From positions 40,140,498-40,204,497 of the forward strand of contig OU964921.1 of assembly GCA_918807975.1 (NCBI GenBank): a DNA stretch of 64,000 bases, given 5' to 3'. The notes beneath the pieces are model-generated. The model was given only the letters and a program-made list of their open reading frames with translations. It was not told where the DNA came from and searched no databases. The DNA is from Aplidium turbinatum. Its lineage: Eukaryota > Chordata > Ascidiacea > Aplousobranchia > Polyclinidae. Shown here in pieces: positions 47,621-60,100 of this stretch. Each line of letters begins with the position of its first letter. Positions within the stretch are counted from its first letter, which is position 1. The translations under genes and the position numbers were made by a program.

Positions 47621-50600
47621 GGCTGTGAATTCAACTTTTTTACATCAACAGTTGTATCTCTAAAACCACTTAGGCTGCGACTACGAGATTTCTTAACTTT
47701 TCCTAACTTTTATTCACCTCGATTGAGCTGAAATTTTGAGCAAATAAAGGTTATAAATTGAGAGATATAAGGCATTTCTCAACACATCCTCTGAAATATT
47801 CCTTATTCTATTGTTCAAAATTTTCCCACCATGCTCAGCTATGGCCACCTAGATATGCGGCCTGATTTGTCACATTTTGCAGATTTTGATTACAACTACT
47901 GCTAGTGCTTGACTGACATTTTTTGAGATGATTTTACTTTTTGCGGTTTCCTAATGACATAAAACTTTTTTGTTGCCTTGGGGAAGCAGTAGCAAATGAA
48001 AAAAAGCAAGTTGAAAAACGCAAAATCAGACTGTTATTGAAAAATTAACAGTCTGACTAAAATCTTCGAAATAAATTTTTCTTTGTTTTTCAACATGTGA
48101 GGATGTTAAAACCTATTGTGTCATCTGCGGAAAGGAGAAAAGAAAGCGTAAAAATATAATTTTTAGAAAAATTTATTTAAACGTTCGCCCAAAGTTAGAA
48201 AACCTGGAAATTTCTGCAAAATGTGACAAATCAGGCCGTATCTTTAGGTGGCCATGGCTCAGCGTGAATAATTTTACAAAGTGAATCCCAAATTTTGAAA
48301 CCGTGCCTTAAAAAATAACAGAGATATCACTCCTAAAGCATAAGAAGAATCGACAGCGCCCCCCCCCCCCCCAAACTGAGCAAGACTCCAGGAGCCCCAC
48401 CTTCTACGGGTTAAGGTAGACCCGGCTAGCGCGTGTAGTTGGGAATATCTAGCCTATCCGCAGAGGTGCAGTGGGTCCCTTGGATGAGGATGACGAGTGC
48501 CCGGTTGGTATATGCAAGCTGCGCCACAACTTTGATCTTGCTTGTTGTGTAGCCTTCTATGTTGTGCTGCAGAATGGTGGGCGTCTGAACTTGTCCATTG
48601 CCCCTTGCAGCTGTGCCGTCCGGGTGGAGGCTCTTGGTTGACAAGTTTCGTTTGGAATCTGCTTGGGTGTAGATGTTACTCACAGGATAGGGCACGAGGA
48701 GCCACTTGTTGTCCATCCCAAGTGTTGAGTTTTACAATCTTACGTTGTGTATTTTGTTGCAGAGATTGCAGAGATCATTTTGCATTTGTACATTCAAGAA
48801 AAATGACCGTTTTTGTTCAAGGTTAACTTCATCTACATAGAGACGAGCTGAGACAGTCGCCGTGAAAGTCGCATTCTTTGCATTGTACAAATTAATTTTA
48901 TCACCTTATCATCAATCAGTAAACAGCACTTGTTCAACTCTCACCTTGTCAGGTTGGAGCAAGCTTTGTTGTTCATTATTTGTTCATCGCGCTTTGTATA
49001 AGTACCCTCCCAAGCGAGCAAACCTCGCATTGATTAACTTTGCTCGTGTTTGGACAGAGCTCGTCGGAGTTGAAGCCCCCCACTTGTCTTGTCACAAACG
49101 TAGCGATGCCGCTTTGATGGGATCATTGTTTGAAACCTACAGTATGAAACAGTTTGCTCAATGGTTCAATTTATTCACAAACAACGGAAACGATGTTTGC
49201 ATTGTCTGTTTTCTTCGGTTATTTCATCTCACAGCGGATTATATCGCCACATCAACTAACTGGAAAATTCTGGCCTCCGCGAAACATGTTAAGTGTTATT
49301 TAAAATGAATTGTTAGTTTTAAACAAGAAATGTTCGTTGTTGCTGAAGGGCAGCAATCTTTTGAAAAGTTGAACCTTAGAAGCATTTTTAATTGTTCGTT
49401 AGCAAAATAGCCTATGCAACGCCAGTGGGTAGACGGAAGGGCATGATTAAAGCACAAAGCCTTTAGTTGAAAGGAAATTACAAGGGCACCAAGATAAATT
49501 GGGCTTCGAAGCATATTTTGTACAAAAATAAGTGAATTTTGAACAGTGGGAAAACAGAGATGAAGAACACTTTGGTTTAGGGTTTGACTTTGTTCCTGAA
49601 GGTCAAACATAATCATAGAACGTTCTGATGAAATACTCGCAGCAGTTTTCTCAAATTAACTTGTGGTGTGAAAAGCCTCTCCAGTCTCCATCCATCTTAT
49701 GAGGATTCCATGCCAGGACTTTACAGTGCCATGGCCACTGAACAGTCGATTGCGGGTTTTAACTATTTATGACGTGGGAGCTTAACCACGTAATGAACGT
49801 TTGCTGGTTCTTAGCATAGCTTACTAAACAAAGTTATTTATCACTTGTGCCTTTTTGTATGTTAGAGATATCATGGAGTCAAAAATATCTGCAGAATGTA
49901 GATTGCAACCACTGTGTTTTGTGGAAAATTAATTATGGTCTCGTAGCCATTGAACCTGCCCGTCCTTGTGCATCCAGGTTGAACATTCCCTGGAGCAGAG
50001 TCTTGAGGATATATTTTGTACTGCTCAATCAAGTAACTAACTACAGAGGATCTCTAAATTGTTTGCAAATTCTCTGTCCCAATGTGATGTCAGATCAAGA
50101 GACATTCGTACATGACAGATAGTCTGCACAATACATTTGGATGCTTGCAATTGCTGAGATATCTGAACAATACGGAGATGAACATTTTGAATGAGGTGGT
50201 TCAAAGAAATACATGTTTTTCTCATCCAGACGAACTTTTGCCTGTCATGTGTAGGCTACAGATACAGATGAAGCAGTCTGAAAAGAAATTGTTAATTAAA
50301 TTTAGAACGTTAAAAGATCAGTGGTCTACAGTGCAAAAATTGAAGATGGAGCTTATTTCAATGTTGAAGAGGATAGTGAGAGGCCCCACATTGATAAAAC
50401 TATTTTGTATCAGCAGATGATGATGCAAAGGAAGATACAAAGGTGATAGGAAAGACATGTGACATGCCTTCCAAGAATATTAGGAAAGTAAGTTTTCCAA
50501 AGCTGAACTATCATGCAACGAATTACTATCATATGGTTGATTGGGAGATGGGAAACTGAACTGAAAACTGAGTCATTATTTTTAACATTACTATCCTTGA

Positions 50601-50864
50601 AAAACCTTGGAGCCTTCCGAAGTGCTAAACCACACTCAGATAGTAGAGAGAGGAATTAGATTGTGACTAAAACGGGCTCAGAAGTGGCAAGTCACAAGAG
50701 GTGGTTACATGAGACGGCTCAGCAGCCGATGGATTATGCCTATAATTGAAACAAAGAAGCATTTCGGCTTCAATTATAAATTGAAACAACAAAACATCAA
50801 AGGCATCGCAATACTTGAATAAAAAATATCTAATGCTTAAACGTCAGTTAATCTTCGTCGTCGT
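47621..50864. other. No host gene seen
   Basis: Apart from the LINE fragment at 48426-48716, frames such as 48862-49308 (148 codons, Phe/Leu/Cys-rich) and 50112-50420 have no domain I know and no clear splice context. A C run lies at 48359-48372. Confidence 0.45.
48426..48716 (-). mobile_element. LINE endonuclease N-terminal fragment
   Basis: Minus-strand frame with TPTILQHNIEGYTTSKIKVV then AQLAYTNRALVILIQGTHCT, the start of the apurinic-type endonuclease (N in HNIEG, Q-x-T-H in place of QETH) of Jockey/Nimb-like LINEs. The Glu expected in QETH is Gly here, so this piece is dead. It stops at a poly-C run (48359-48372). Confidence 0.75.
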
Positions 50865-51205
50865 CATGTGAGCTTCTGGGTCCGAGGGTCTATCCTTTTA
50901 TCACCCCAGATTCACTATGCAGACCTTCCACTGTCCGCAGAGCGCTGTTGATGACATTGACGATGTTGTGGCATTGAGAACTGCGGCACCAAACAGGTGC
51001 GCAGTGCTTAGCTGAGGAGTAGACAACATCAAGGGCTTCTACACACAAAGTGTCAGCCCTTGCTCCCCAGCTGGAGCCTGCCAAACTCTTGAGCATCGCA
51101 GCATGCGATGTGAGTTTCTTGCACAGTGACACTACAAATGATGGCGGTAAATGACAGATCTGTCTAAGGTCACCACGATGTATTTTGGTTTGTGGCAGAA
51201 GCACA
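50865..51205 (-). mobile_element. LINE 3' fragment, same family as at 36.5 kb
   Basis: Minus-strand frame 51204-50890: KLTSHAAMLKSLAGSSWGAR then CVEALDVVYSSAKHCAPVWC and SALRTVEG, a segment found after the reverse transcriptase of Jockey/Nimb-like LINEs. It ends in a 3' tail whose text (GGATAGACCCTCGGACCCAG on the minus strand) matches that at 36828-36846, and a (GAC)n-like stretch at 50852-50862. Confidence 0.78.
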
Positions 51206-51295
51206 GTGATTTTCCGTTGTTTAGGACATTCAGCTCACGATCTGCTTCCAAGTAGTAGATGGAAAGCTATTGCCACAGTTTTGGTTACGCTGAGT

Positions 51296-51975
51296 TTTTG
51301 GTTTGGTTTATTCTCGGACCGACAAAGCCTTGATAGGTTATTCCTAGTAGTTTCGCATACTTATAGAGCAGGGGTTCCCAACTTTTTATACCGTCGCCCC
51401 CTTTGAAAATCTTGAACAATCAATGGCCCCTATTTTTTCAACCTTTTGAAAAAATTAAGAAACGTCATTTAATTAAAAAAGTTGTTTATACAGTAACCGG
51501 TAGATATAATGATAAAATGATATAAATACAACATACAATAAACATGACTGTAGGCCTACATTAATTATTTATTACATAATATGCATTTATTTTATAGTAT
51601 TTTTATTAAATTTCAATTTATTTATTTTGTAATATAGTTTTGGAGTGGACTTAGAGATAATAAATTTTAAAAAAAGTTTTATTTTGCAAATTTTTCCACG
51701 GCCTCCTTGAAAAAAGCTTATGGCCCACTAGGGGGCCATGGCCACCATGTTGGGAAGCCCTGCTTATACAGGCTCTTGACGCAGGGTCGGTTACCGAGAT
51801 TGGCAGAGTGAAGTTTTCCAGTTGTTGAAGTGTTGTTGCCGGGGAATTATTCCATTCACTAGGCGCCGCTGAATGGAGAGCAGTCCTGAAATGCGTTGCT
51901 CAAGCGTACACCCCGAGAGTCGAACCAGCGCCGCGTGATCTTGAGCCGAGCGTGTAGCTACTGACCTGTCGGGTG
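51296..51975 (-). mobile_element. SINE family 1 copy split by a hAT MITE
   Basis: The tail side is 51296-51368 (GGTTTATTCTCGGACCGACA), the head side 51764-51975 (CTCTTGACGCAGGGTCGG; CACCCCGAGAGTCGAACCAG; TGATCTTGAGCCGAGCG). Between them sits the hAT MITE 51369-51763. The head abuts a LINE fragment at about 51976. Confidence 0.82.
51361..51771. mobile_element. hAT MITE inserted in a SINE
   Basis: Element 51369-51763 with ends CAGGGGTTCCCAAC and GTTGGGAAGCCCTG. Duplications TTATAGAG (51361-51368) and TTATACAG (51764-51771) differ at one base; the SINE consensus there reads TTGTAGAG, which shows the empty site. Confidence 0.85.
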
Positions 51976-52416
51976 AAGTTTTGATTGCCTTTTCTGGAGA
52001 TAAGCTGAGAGGGTTTTCATGTCCTCGTTCAAAGTGTCTATTAGGTTTTTCCACGCCTTTGTGGAGTGGGAAATTGCCAGGTCGTCCGCGTTTGCGTATT
52101 TTGCTGAGACCGTGCTTGATAGGGTGTAGATGCTAAAGAGAAGTGGAGCCAGAACCGATCCCTGTGGGACGCCATTTTTCAGGCGTCTTACTCTGCTTTG
52201 CCGTGAGTTGGTGGTGAGGGTTAAACTTCGATTCCTAACAGGCTCCATGATCATATGGAACATTTGTTGAACATTTAAAGCCATGGTGCCATACGTTGTC
52301 GTAATGTTTACAATTATATCAAAACTTTGCAAGCTATTACTTAGCGACAGGTCGATAGGAGCGGCCTTGACATGGCAAAAAAAGAGGCTAGCATCATGGG
52401 TGAAACACGTGTCCAT
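51976..52416 (-). mobile_element. LINE reverse transcriptase fragment
   Basis: Minus-strand frame with QSRVRRLKNGVPQGSVLAPL (motif B) and SAKYANADDLAIS, the YADD box with Tyr changed to Asn in YANADD. Then TLNEDMKTLSAYLQK. Fits a Jockey-type reverse transcriptase; probably the same family as the fragments at 48.4 and 50.9 kb. Broken off at the SINE head on its 3' side. Confidence 0.75.
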
Positions 52417-52667
52417 CGCTTGACTATAGCCATCTTCCTAGTCTGCTGCAACATCAGCAAGAGAAAAGTTGAGACAGGTAGATGAGCTTGAGGCAGCCAA
52501 TAGCCATCATTTTATATACCCACAGATTAAAATCTACCACGGTGTGTCCCTTCAGGTCAGAGTAACTCCCTCACTTCTTTGGTAGGTATTTTCCATGTAG
52601 CCTAAGTATCGTGTGCCTGCTGAGTGTTTGGGTGTGTGGCAGGCTCTCGGAGCGGACGCATTAGTTA

Positions 52668-52945
52668 ACCGGTTCTGTGGCTTAGTGGTTAGTGCGCCCG
52701 CCTCTGAATCGGTAGGAATGGGTTCGATACCTTGTCGGGTCATACCAAAGACTTTTTAAAAACGGTACTGTATCCAATTCCTGCTTGGCACTGAGCAATG
52801 GAGTGGATTCGGGTAATAATGTACTCTGTTGCGCCTCTATACGGCTGCATTGATGCTGTCAGCTTTGTAAAGCGCTGAGGAGCAACGCATTCTGCGATGG
52901 ATACAACGCTATATAAAAACTAACGTTATTATTATTATTAGTGAT
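52668..52945 (+). mobile_element. tRNA-headed SINE (family 3), (TTA)n tail
   Basis: Head GGTTCTGTGGCTTAGTGGTT (A box) ... TGGGTTCGATACC (B box), body with TTGGCACTGAGCAATGGAG and GTAAAGCGCTGAGGAGCAAC, end CGCTATATAAAAACTAACG and an ATT/TTA repeat at 52924-52941. A head fragment of the same family lies at about 55418-55500, and a 3' fragment in minus orientation at 59318-59400. Confidence 0.8.
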
Positions 52946-54146
52946 GAGTCCGGTAACAAATCTATTTTGTACAGGAAATTGTAAACCTGCAAGGTTTAGT
53001 GGTATTCATCTTGAACTCTAAGCGTCGCGGGAAAAAATCTCAGCCTCATGGACGAAACACGTGTCTATTGCTGTCAATTCTTGCTACACTCGATTGCCTA
53101 GAAACACATGTTTTTGGAAAAGTTTGATGGCTAGTGTGGATGCAACACCGGTATGGCAAGCGAAACACAATGTTCGCTGTTCTATAGGTGACGCAGCGAG
53201 GTTGACATATTAGTCTTCGAGTCGGCTACTCCCCTTATTTTGGCATTCATTAAGTTTCTTTGTCGAAACATAGCTACGTGCTCTGGAGTGGTGTCGAACC
53301 CACGTCCTTTCGAAAGTCGCGAAGAAGTTCTTACTCGTTGGCTACATAGGCAAAGTTAACATTATTGCAACACGAAATTGGACGCGATGTAAAAGGTAAA
53401 GGTGGTCTCATACTTGCTTCTTCTTCTTGAAAGCTAGATTTACAGATAGCTGCATCGTGTCGGGAAAACTTGATTCAAGTGTCGAGTATGAGAAGATAAG
53501 ATTCTCATTGTACAAAGCCTTCGGCACTAAGGAAAGTAGGGTGGCCAGTTCTTTTCTCTCGGCTGCCGCTCCTGCAGCAATTATGCCTATTCAATTTACT
53601 ACACCCTAAGCCTAGGTAGAGGTTAATGGTCTTTTCAACACCCAGCTAATGCCGGGAGTCGAAACAGGTTTGCATAATTGGAAAACCAACGTCTTATGCC
53701 TTGCGCCATCCCAACGACGGATGCGATGTACAGAGGAATAATGTGAAATGTTTTATTTATTCTATGATTTTGTGTATCATCTTTACAATGTCATTACATT
53801 ATTACACGACTCATTTTCACAACGAAAAGCAAGAAAGAACACAATCGGCAACGATTTTTAAGACTTAGGTAAGACTGGACCAGGAATCAAACACAAATCT
53901 ACCAACAATGTAGTCGAAGGCCAAACTACTCGGCCACTGGGCTGGTGCGTACAAACGAAGCTAACGCGGGCAACCAAAAAGAATGAAGGTTCAAATATTC
54001 GGTTATGCTTTTCTCAGTTCATTCTGTTTTCGTTTCTGATCATCAAACCAAAAAATAAGACCTGGTTAAACACAAGTCTAGAAAAAAGGTTCGGAGAAGC
54101 AGCGGCAACACACAAATGTTAAAGCGTGCTTCTGACCGAAATAGTA
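52946..54146. other. Downstream of the fucosyltransferase gene
   Basis: Repeats (GCGAAACAC repeat 53040-53195, SINE 53391-53712) and tRNA-like B-box words near 53290 and 53885. Minus-strand AATAAA at 53752-53761 may end the fucosyltransferase transcript. Confidence 0.5.
53391..53712 (-). mobile_element. tRNA-headed SINE (family 4) copy
   Basis: Shares GAGAAGATAAG(A/G)TTCTCATT, CGGCACTAA and a head with CGGGAGTCGAAACAGG with the copies at 61411-61675 and about 1440-1545. Minus orientation; the B-box region is near 53655. Confidence 0.6.
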
Positions 54147-57100
54147 TTAAAAATTTCGTAAACACTCTGGATATTCCATATCATAGTACCATTCTCGCAA
54201 TGATGGAACAATCCTTGGATGGTCAGGATAACCAAACATAGGAATATTGCTTTTAGATGTGTTTAGGACAGGGTTGTAAATATTATCAACATTTATACCG
54301 TGCAAGATTCGACACAAATTGCAATAACCAGTTGTTCTGTTGTGCTGTGGTATATCTTCTTCTTTCATAGTTCTCCACTTGAAGTATTGTCTATAGGCTG
54401 TGGTGTTTTTATCAAGATAGTTCAAATATTCAACTAGTTTTTCTGGACATTTGAAATCTTCCACATAAATGCACGATCCAGGAGGAACCACTGCTTCATA
54501 ATCCGACTTCCGTGCTCCCCAAACAACAGGCACTGCTCCCATTACAAATCCGTTATAAAATAACTTCTCGGTTATATAGTCCTTACAATGAAAGCTGTTT
54601 TCAAATGACAAATAAAACTTGTATTGCTTAATAATTTCCAGGCTGGAAATAACACCATTATTTGGAAAGCGTCTTCCTCGTAAATCCACTTGAAGACCAA
54701 TATCTTTTAGGTTCTTAACGTAAGTCAATCGCGTTCTGGCACCTCTCGTTGTTCCAGAATTGGACACAATCCAAATGGCAAGTTTAGTTTTATTTCTTAT
54801 TATATCATCGACATCTTTTGAAACATCTTTTAACTTAGATTTATGCAACAGCCTCAAATAATTAGGATCCGCACCATAGAAAGCATATACATCCGCATCT
54901 CTCCTTAAAAATAAATAATATCCTTTTCAGTTACCTGCTGTATCACTTTTTGGTTGATATAAACTTATCTTTTAATTCACAAGGGTACATACAAACGACC
55001 TGTTTCATCCTGATGGTGCTGGTTCGCTGCGATAGTAGCGATATGCAATTAGCTTGCGGAACACAATTTCCTAGTCATGTGCAATGAACGAACTCGCAGC
55101 ATCAGGATAAAATAGGTCGTTAATATCTACATTGTAAAGTAAGCAACAATCATGCTGCTAATGGCGAAACTCAATCTATTACATTATCCTTTAATAATAA
55201 AATGTAAGTATCAAATAAAATACCATGAAACAAAAATTTTATTTTATAATATTCTTAATTGTGAGGAAAGATTTTTAGGAAAATCAAAAAAAAAAAGGTT
55301 TATGTGAGTGGCAATTTTACAAAAAATTGCGTTTCATTCGATGAAAGATGTAGAGAAATATTGTTACACACAGTCAAAAAGAGTTTTATATAGCATTACT
55401 ATAGTTCCGACACCGTCTCTGTAGCTTTTTGGTTAGAATGACTACATCTGTAAACGTGGGTTCGATACTTTGTCGAGCCATATACCAAAGACTTTCTGTT
55501 TGGCTTTCAGTAGAGGAATATATTTAAATGGAAATAATCGGCTGGGCCTCGCCCATTGCTTTTCTTTGTAACCAACAATTTTTCAACTTCGGTAAATTCG
55601 AGAAAATGGAAGCTATTGTACCCCTTGTCTGGTTGGGATCATCCACAGAGTTTTTTACTTATCTTATTCATCCTCTTAAATAGGTGGATTGTGTTTGAAG
55701 AACCCGTAGCCTTATTTGGTGTAGAGGATGGGAATGACAATGGAAAAGAGTCGTTACATCAACCCGGATTTTTGGAATGAGGGGGCAGCTGCAATATCAT
55801 TTTCTCATTGTCACAATCAATGTGCAGGGCCTCGCGACGGGCTGCTTTGTATCTTGACCGAACGTGCTGTTTTAACTGTAAAATTTTTATGCGATGTGTT
55901 ATTGTCTGTTACTGTCCGGTAGTAGCCTTTGATTGCGAAATCTTTGTTTTGTGGCGTAGGCTACTTCCGGAGCATTCTGTAGCATGCAGGTCTGGAATGT
56001 TCTTTTGTTTGTCAAAATTGCCAAATGTCGTTTTTTATGACGTCATAAGGATGTTTACCAGTGGATCTTTGCGAAATATTTATTACGTGACGTGTTCTAG
56101 AGCAGTGGTTCTCAAACTTTTTCAAAAAATTTGTTGAACGGTCCCTTTGCGATTTTTTCAACGACTCACGGTCCTCCAAAAACTTAAGGCAAATTAGCGC
56201 AAAACCGGTTCATCCTTCAAAACGGTAGTCTACCCTTCGAAAGCCATCTCACATGAGAGTACAACAAGAGAGTTACAAATTCGGAATCACTTTCAATGCA
56301 CAAATCTGCAAATAGGCCTACACGAGAATTGAGTGCATTTGCTTTGATAAAGTTCACTGCTTTATTCAGCTGAAAAATGTCAAGGACATTTTTCAGCTGA
56401 TCAGGCAAAGTTTTTGCTACGAGGGCTTGGTGACAAATAATGCAATGCGTACCAGCAACATCAGGAGATTGTTCGTTTACCAAAGTCTGAAAACAGGAGC
56501 GGCAGCCAAGCATAGTTGGAGCACCGTCTGTGCAAACACCGATAACATGTTTCCATTTAAGGTTGTGTTCGTCGTAAAACTGGTTCACGAAATTGAAAAT
56601 TTCTGGAGCAGTTGTTTTTGTGGTGAGTGAACTACAAAACAAAAATTTCCTCCAAATGCCTTTCGTGTATGTAGCGTACATGAACACATAAATTTGCAAC
56701 ATCCGTTGTTTCATCAAGCTGAATTGCAAAGAAGCCAAACATTGACTTCTGTATCTTTGACACTATCGGCGACAAAATGTTTTCCCAAAGCTCAGATATT
56801 CTCTTGCTCAAAGTGTCGTTTGACAGAGAGACTTGCTTAAGCTTTTGAACTTCACATTCTCCCAAAACGCCTGAAAATTTTTACTTTACACAATTGTTTT
56901 CTGCGGGATTGTGTTAATTTTTTTGAAAGGTGCTTCGCGGTCCCAGAAAATTGTCTCGCAGACCCCAAAAGGACCGCGGACCCCAGTTTGAGAACCACTG
57001 TATCTAGACTAGAGCATACTGCCCTGCATGCTGGTATGAAGACTTCTTTTGCTTGCTTCTCATGTTTTGCCAGGTGCAGGGTTTATGACGTCCCAAAGAT

Positions 57101-60100
57101 GTTTACGTGTAATGCAACTTGACAGAACAATACGTTCTGTAACATTACGTAACCTTCTCGAAGTTGCTAGACCAAACAACCTGCTATAAATAGCGGTGTA
57201 ATTTGCGTAAAATCATTATGATGAGAGATAATTATTGTAGTAGTGATAGTTGGCAATAGACGCAAAATCAATTGTTGATCGAGAGTTGAAGCTATTGAAT
57301 ACGAGTAAAGTTGATGCTAATATAATTTCTGATTGAAATTAGAATCGTATGAGAAGCTGTGAGTGGATCACGTTAAACCCGATTAATAGTTGTAAGCGTT
57401 GGAATCTATTGCTGTTCACTGTTACTATTACTTTGATTAGTTGCTTGAAATTGCTGAACCATTGGTTAAAGTCCTTCAATAATTTTCATTATCATTTCAC
57501 TAGTAGAACTATTCGACATTTGATTGACTGCTTTTCGGTTATAACCCATTAAACTACGTCATTGAACCTTTCCAAGTCTATTTCCTGGTAAGAGATAGAA
57601 AGAATCCGTGACACTCATTAAAAAAGAGAGTTGGATAGCTGAAGGAACCCCTTAAAATTAATCCTATACCTTGATGACGTTTTTTTTTTTTTTTATCTGA
57701 AGGGTGTATCAAGAATACAGTAACAATTTTCATGGTGAAAATGTGCACATGCATGGCTGAGCATTAGGCTGGCGCAAAATCTCGAAAAAAAATTTTTTTT
57801 TCTTTTAAATCTTTCGTCAGTTTGGAATATTGTTCCTTTTGGTAAATGTATCTCCTACACCAAATTTCACAAAAAAATATTAACGTTTGACCCTGGTTCA
57901 CTTGGTTTGAATTTTTTCAAAATATCGAATTTTCGCTTATCCCTGAAACTGCTCACCCGCTATCTTCTAATGCACTCTAGCATCTTAATGGACACAATAA
58001 GAGGCAGTAACACAAACTTGTAGCAAGCAAAATGGTTTAATTAGCAACTCCATGAACACTGAACACTGACACATGTATTAATCTCAAAATGTCGAATTCT
58101 ACCACACTTCAGACATGATTTTCTTTGTGCACTCTTCACGTAATAAATATCTACTGCTTTCAGTTTCTTGAATCATTTGACGATGTTTATCGATTTTCAC
58201 AGGCCAACAAAACTTTTTTTTATATAAAGACATGTGAGAGTCATTTTAAGGTATTTCGAGGCCCCTGATTCTAAAAATGCACTAAGTTTTCTCGAATTGG
58301 CTTTAGATTTTGAGTTACAGCAAAAATATTTTTTTTGCAATTTTGAGCCCCTATAGATTTAACGTCGTGTCGTTTACTATATAGACAAAACTGGAAGTAA
58401 TCCCAGGCACAATTCTGAGTTGTGTAAACGCTATTTGGAACCAATCACGCTGATTACAACCCAAACAAACAGCTATTTAACGTTTACTGGCCTAGTAACA
58501 ATCAAAATATGATGTGAAGCAAGCCTGAGGATACAAGATGTAGAATATATAACTTGCGTTTGGCATTAATATATTTGTTGATTTCAACAGTCTCAGACTT
58601 ACTAAGTAAGCTACTAAGTACAAACAAAATGCATACATTGTTTTGCTTAACAAACTAGACAAATAAACAAAACAAAGCTATCGATGAACAAACGCAACTC
58701 TTTATTATGATTGGCCTACTGAGCAACACCCATCAAGGTTTGAAGGCCATTTATATAATTACAGAATACAAAGTTATGTTCTTCAGTAAAGTAGCTGCTT
58801 AGAATTTTATCCTTGCTGCGGTAGAACGTAATCTTGGCCTTGGAGTCAAGAATGTCATGTTTATCGAGATGAGGAGCCAAGATTGCAGCTACCACTTTTG
58901 ATAACTAAATCTTTAACTACTACAGTAGGTGGTAGAAATGATTTTGAGAAAAAAACTTGACCTTGCTCCAAAACATTACTAAAGGTATTGAGGTTACTCT
59001 CAGTCATGCCTGTTTTCCTATTGTTTCAAGCAAATCACCACTTGAAACTAGAGAGGGCAAACAAAAAACAGAAATAGCAACATCCATGCAATGACAGCCT
59101 TGCATACTCCGTGTAAACATGATGTTCCGACTTCCTTCGAACATCCTCACCGTGCAGAAGTATCAATTTTCATGGTGATTCCACGGCTCTCTTTATGCCA
59201 TAGCACTCTGAACTTCTTAGCCTTGAGCCCATCAGAAACGGGTTTGAGTGCAATGTTTGCATACTTTAGGAGGAACCCAGGACTTATCTTGATCACCCAG
59301 CTTCATGTCAAAGTAATAATAATAATGCTTGTTTTCATATAGTGCTGTATCTATCGCAGAATGTGTTGGTCCTCTGCGTTGCCTCATGCAGCAAAATATA
59401 TCTGAGTTGTTTGTACAGCATCCTACTTGTCAAAGGCATATTTTATTAGCCTATATGCCATTTATTTAGCCTATAGACCAGAAAAAAATTCTTGCAGCAA
59501 AGACTTGGCTTTAGCAAAGGCTTGGAATAAAACTTCGTTTGTACAAGTATCCATTTCAGTAGGCCTACCTTTTCAATATAAAGCTGCATTCATAAACACA
59601 TGACTTTCGGGATATTTTTCTTGTGATGTAGGCCTACTGATTCACAACTGTTTTCATTGAGTATTCATGTCTCCCTTGCGTTAAACACAGTTCGTTTCAA
59701 CCTTTGCTTGCGTTTTGAACTTTCGTGCAATATGAACCAATTGAACTAGACAAGTGCAATTATGACATCATAATGGTAAACAGGGCTGAAAATAAGTAAT
59801 TTGCTAATTGATGCCATTGAGAAACGATTTCAAAAATATTTTCATTGTCGAATAACTCGAAAACTAGAGCCAATTTGAAAAAACTAAGTACAGTTTCGGA
59901 ATCAGGGGCCCTGAAATACTCTAAAATGACTCTCATCTTTTGTGCCAAAATTTTTTTGTTGGTCTATGTTATAGATTCACTGACCGCGAAAAGGCTGTAA
60001 AATCAACTAAAATGACACTAAAAGCATGCACTATTAGTGACTCTCAGACTTGGAGTAGGGTGAAGATGTTCCACGTGGAAGTTAACAGGGGAAGTGACGT

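Noticed and set aside
48862-49308. 148-codon ORF as a host gene
   Set aside because: Composition is Phe/Leu/Cys-rich without any domain; no splice sites or neighbours support it. Left as unknown.
52668-52740. tRNA gene
   Set aside because: tRNA-like head only; followed by a SINE body and (TTA)n tail shared with other pieces in the window.
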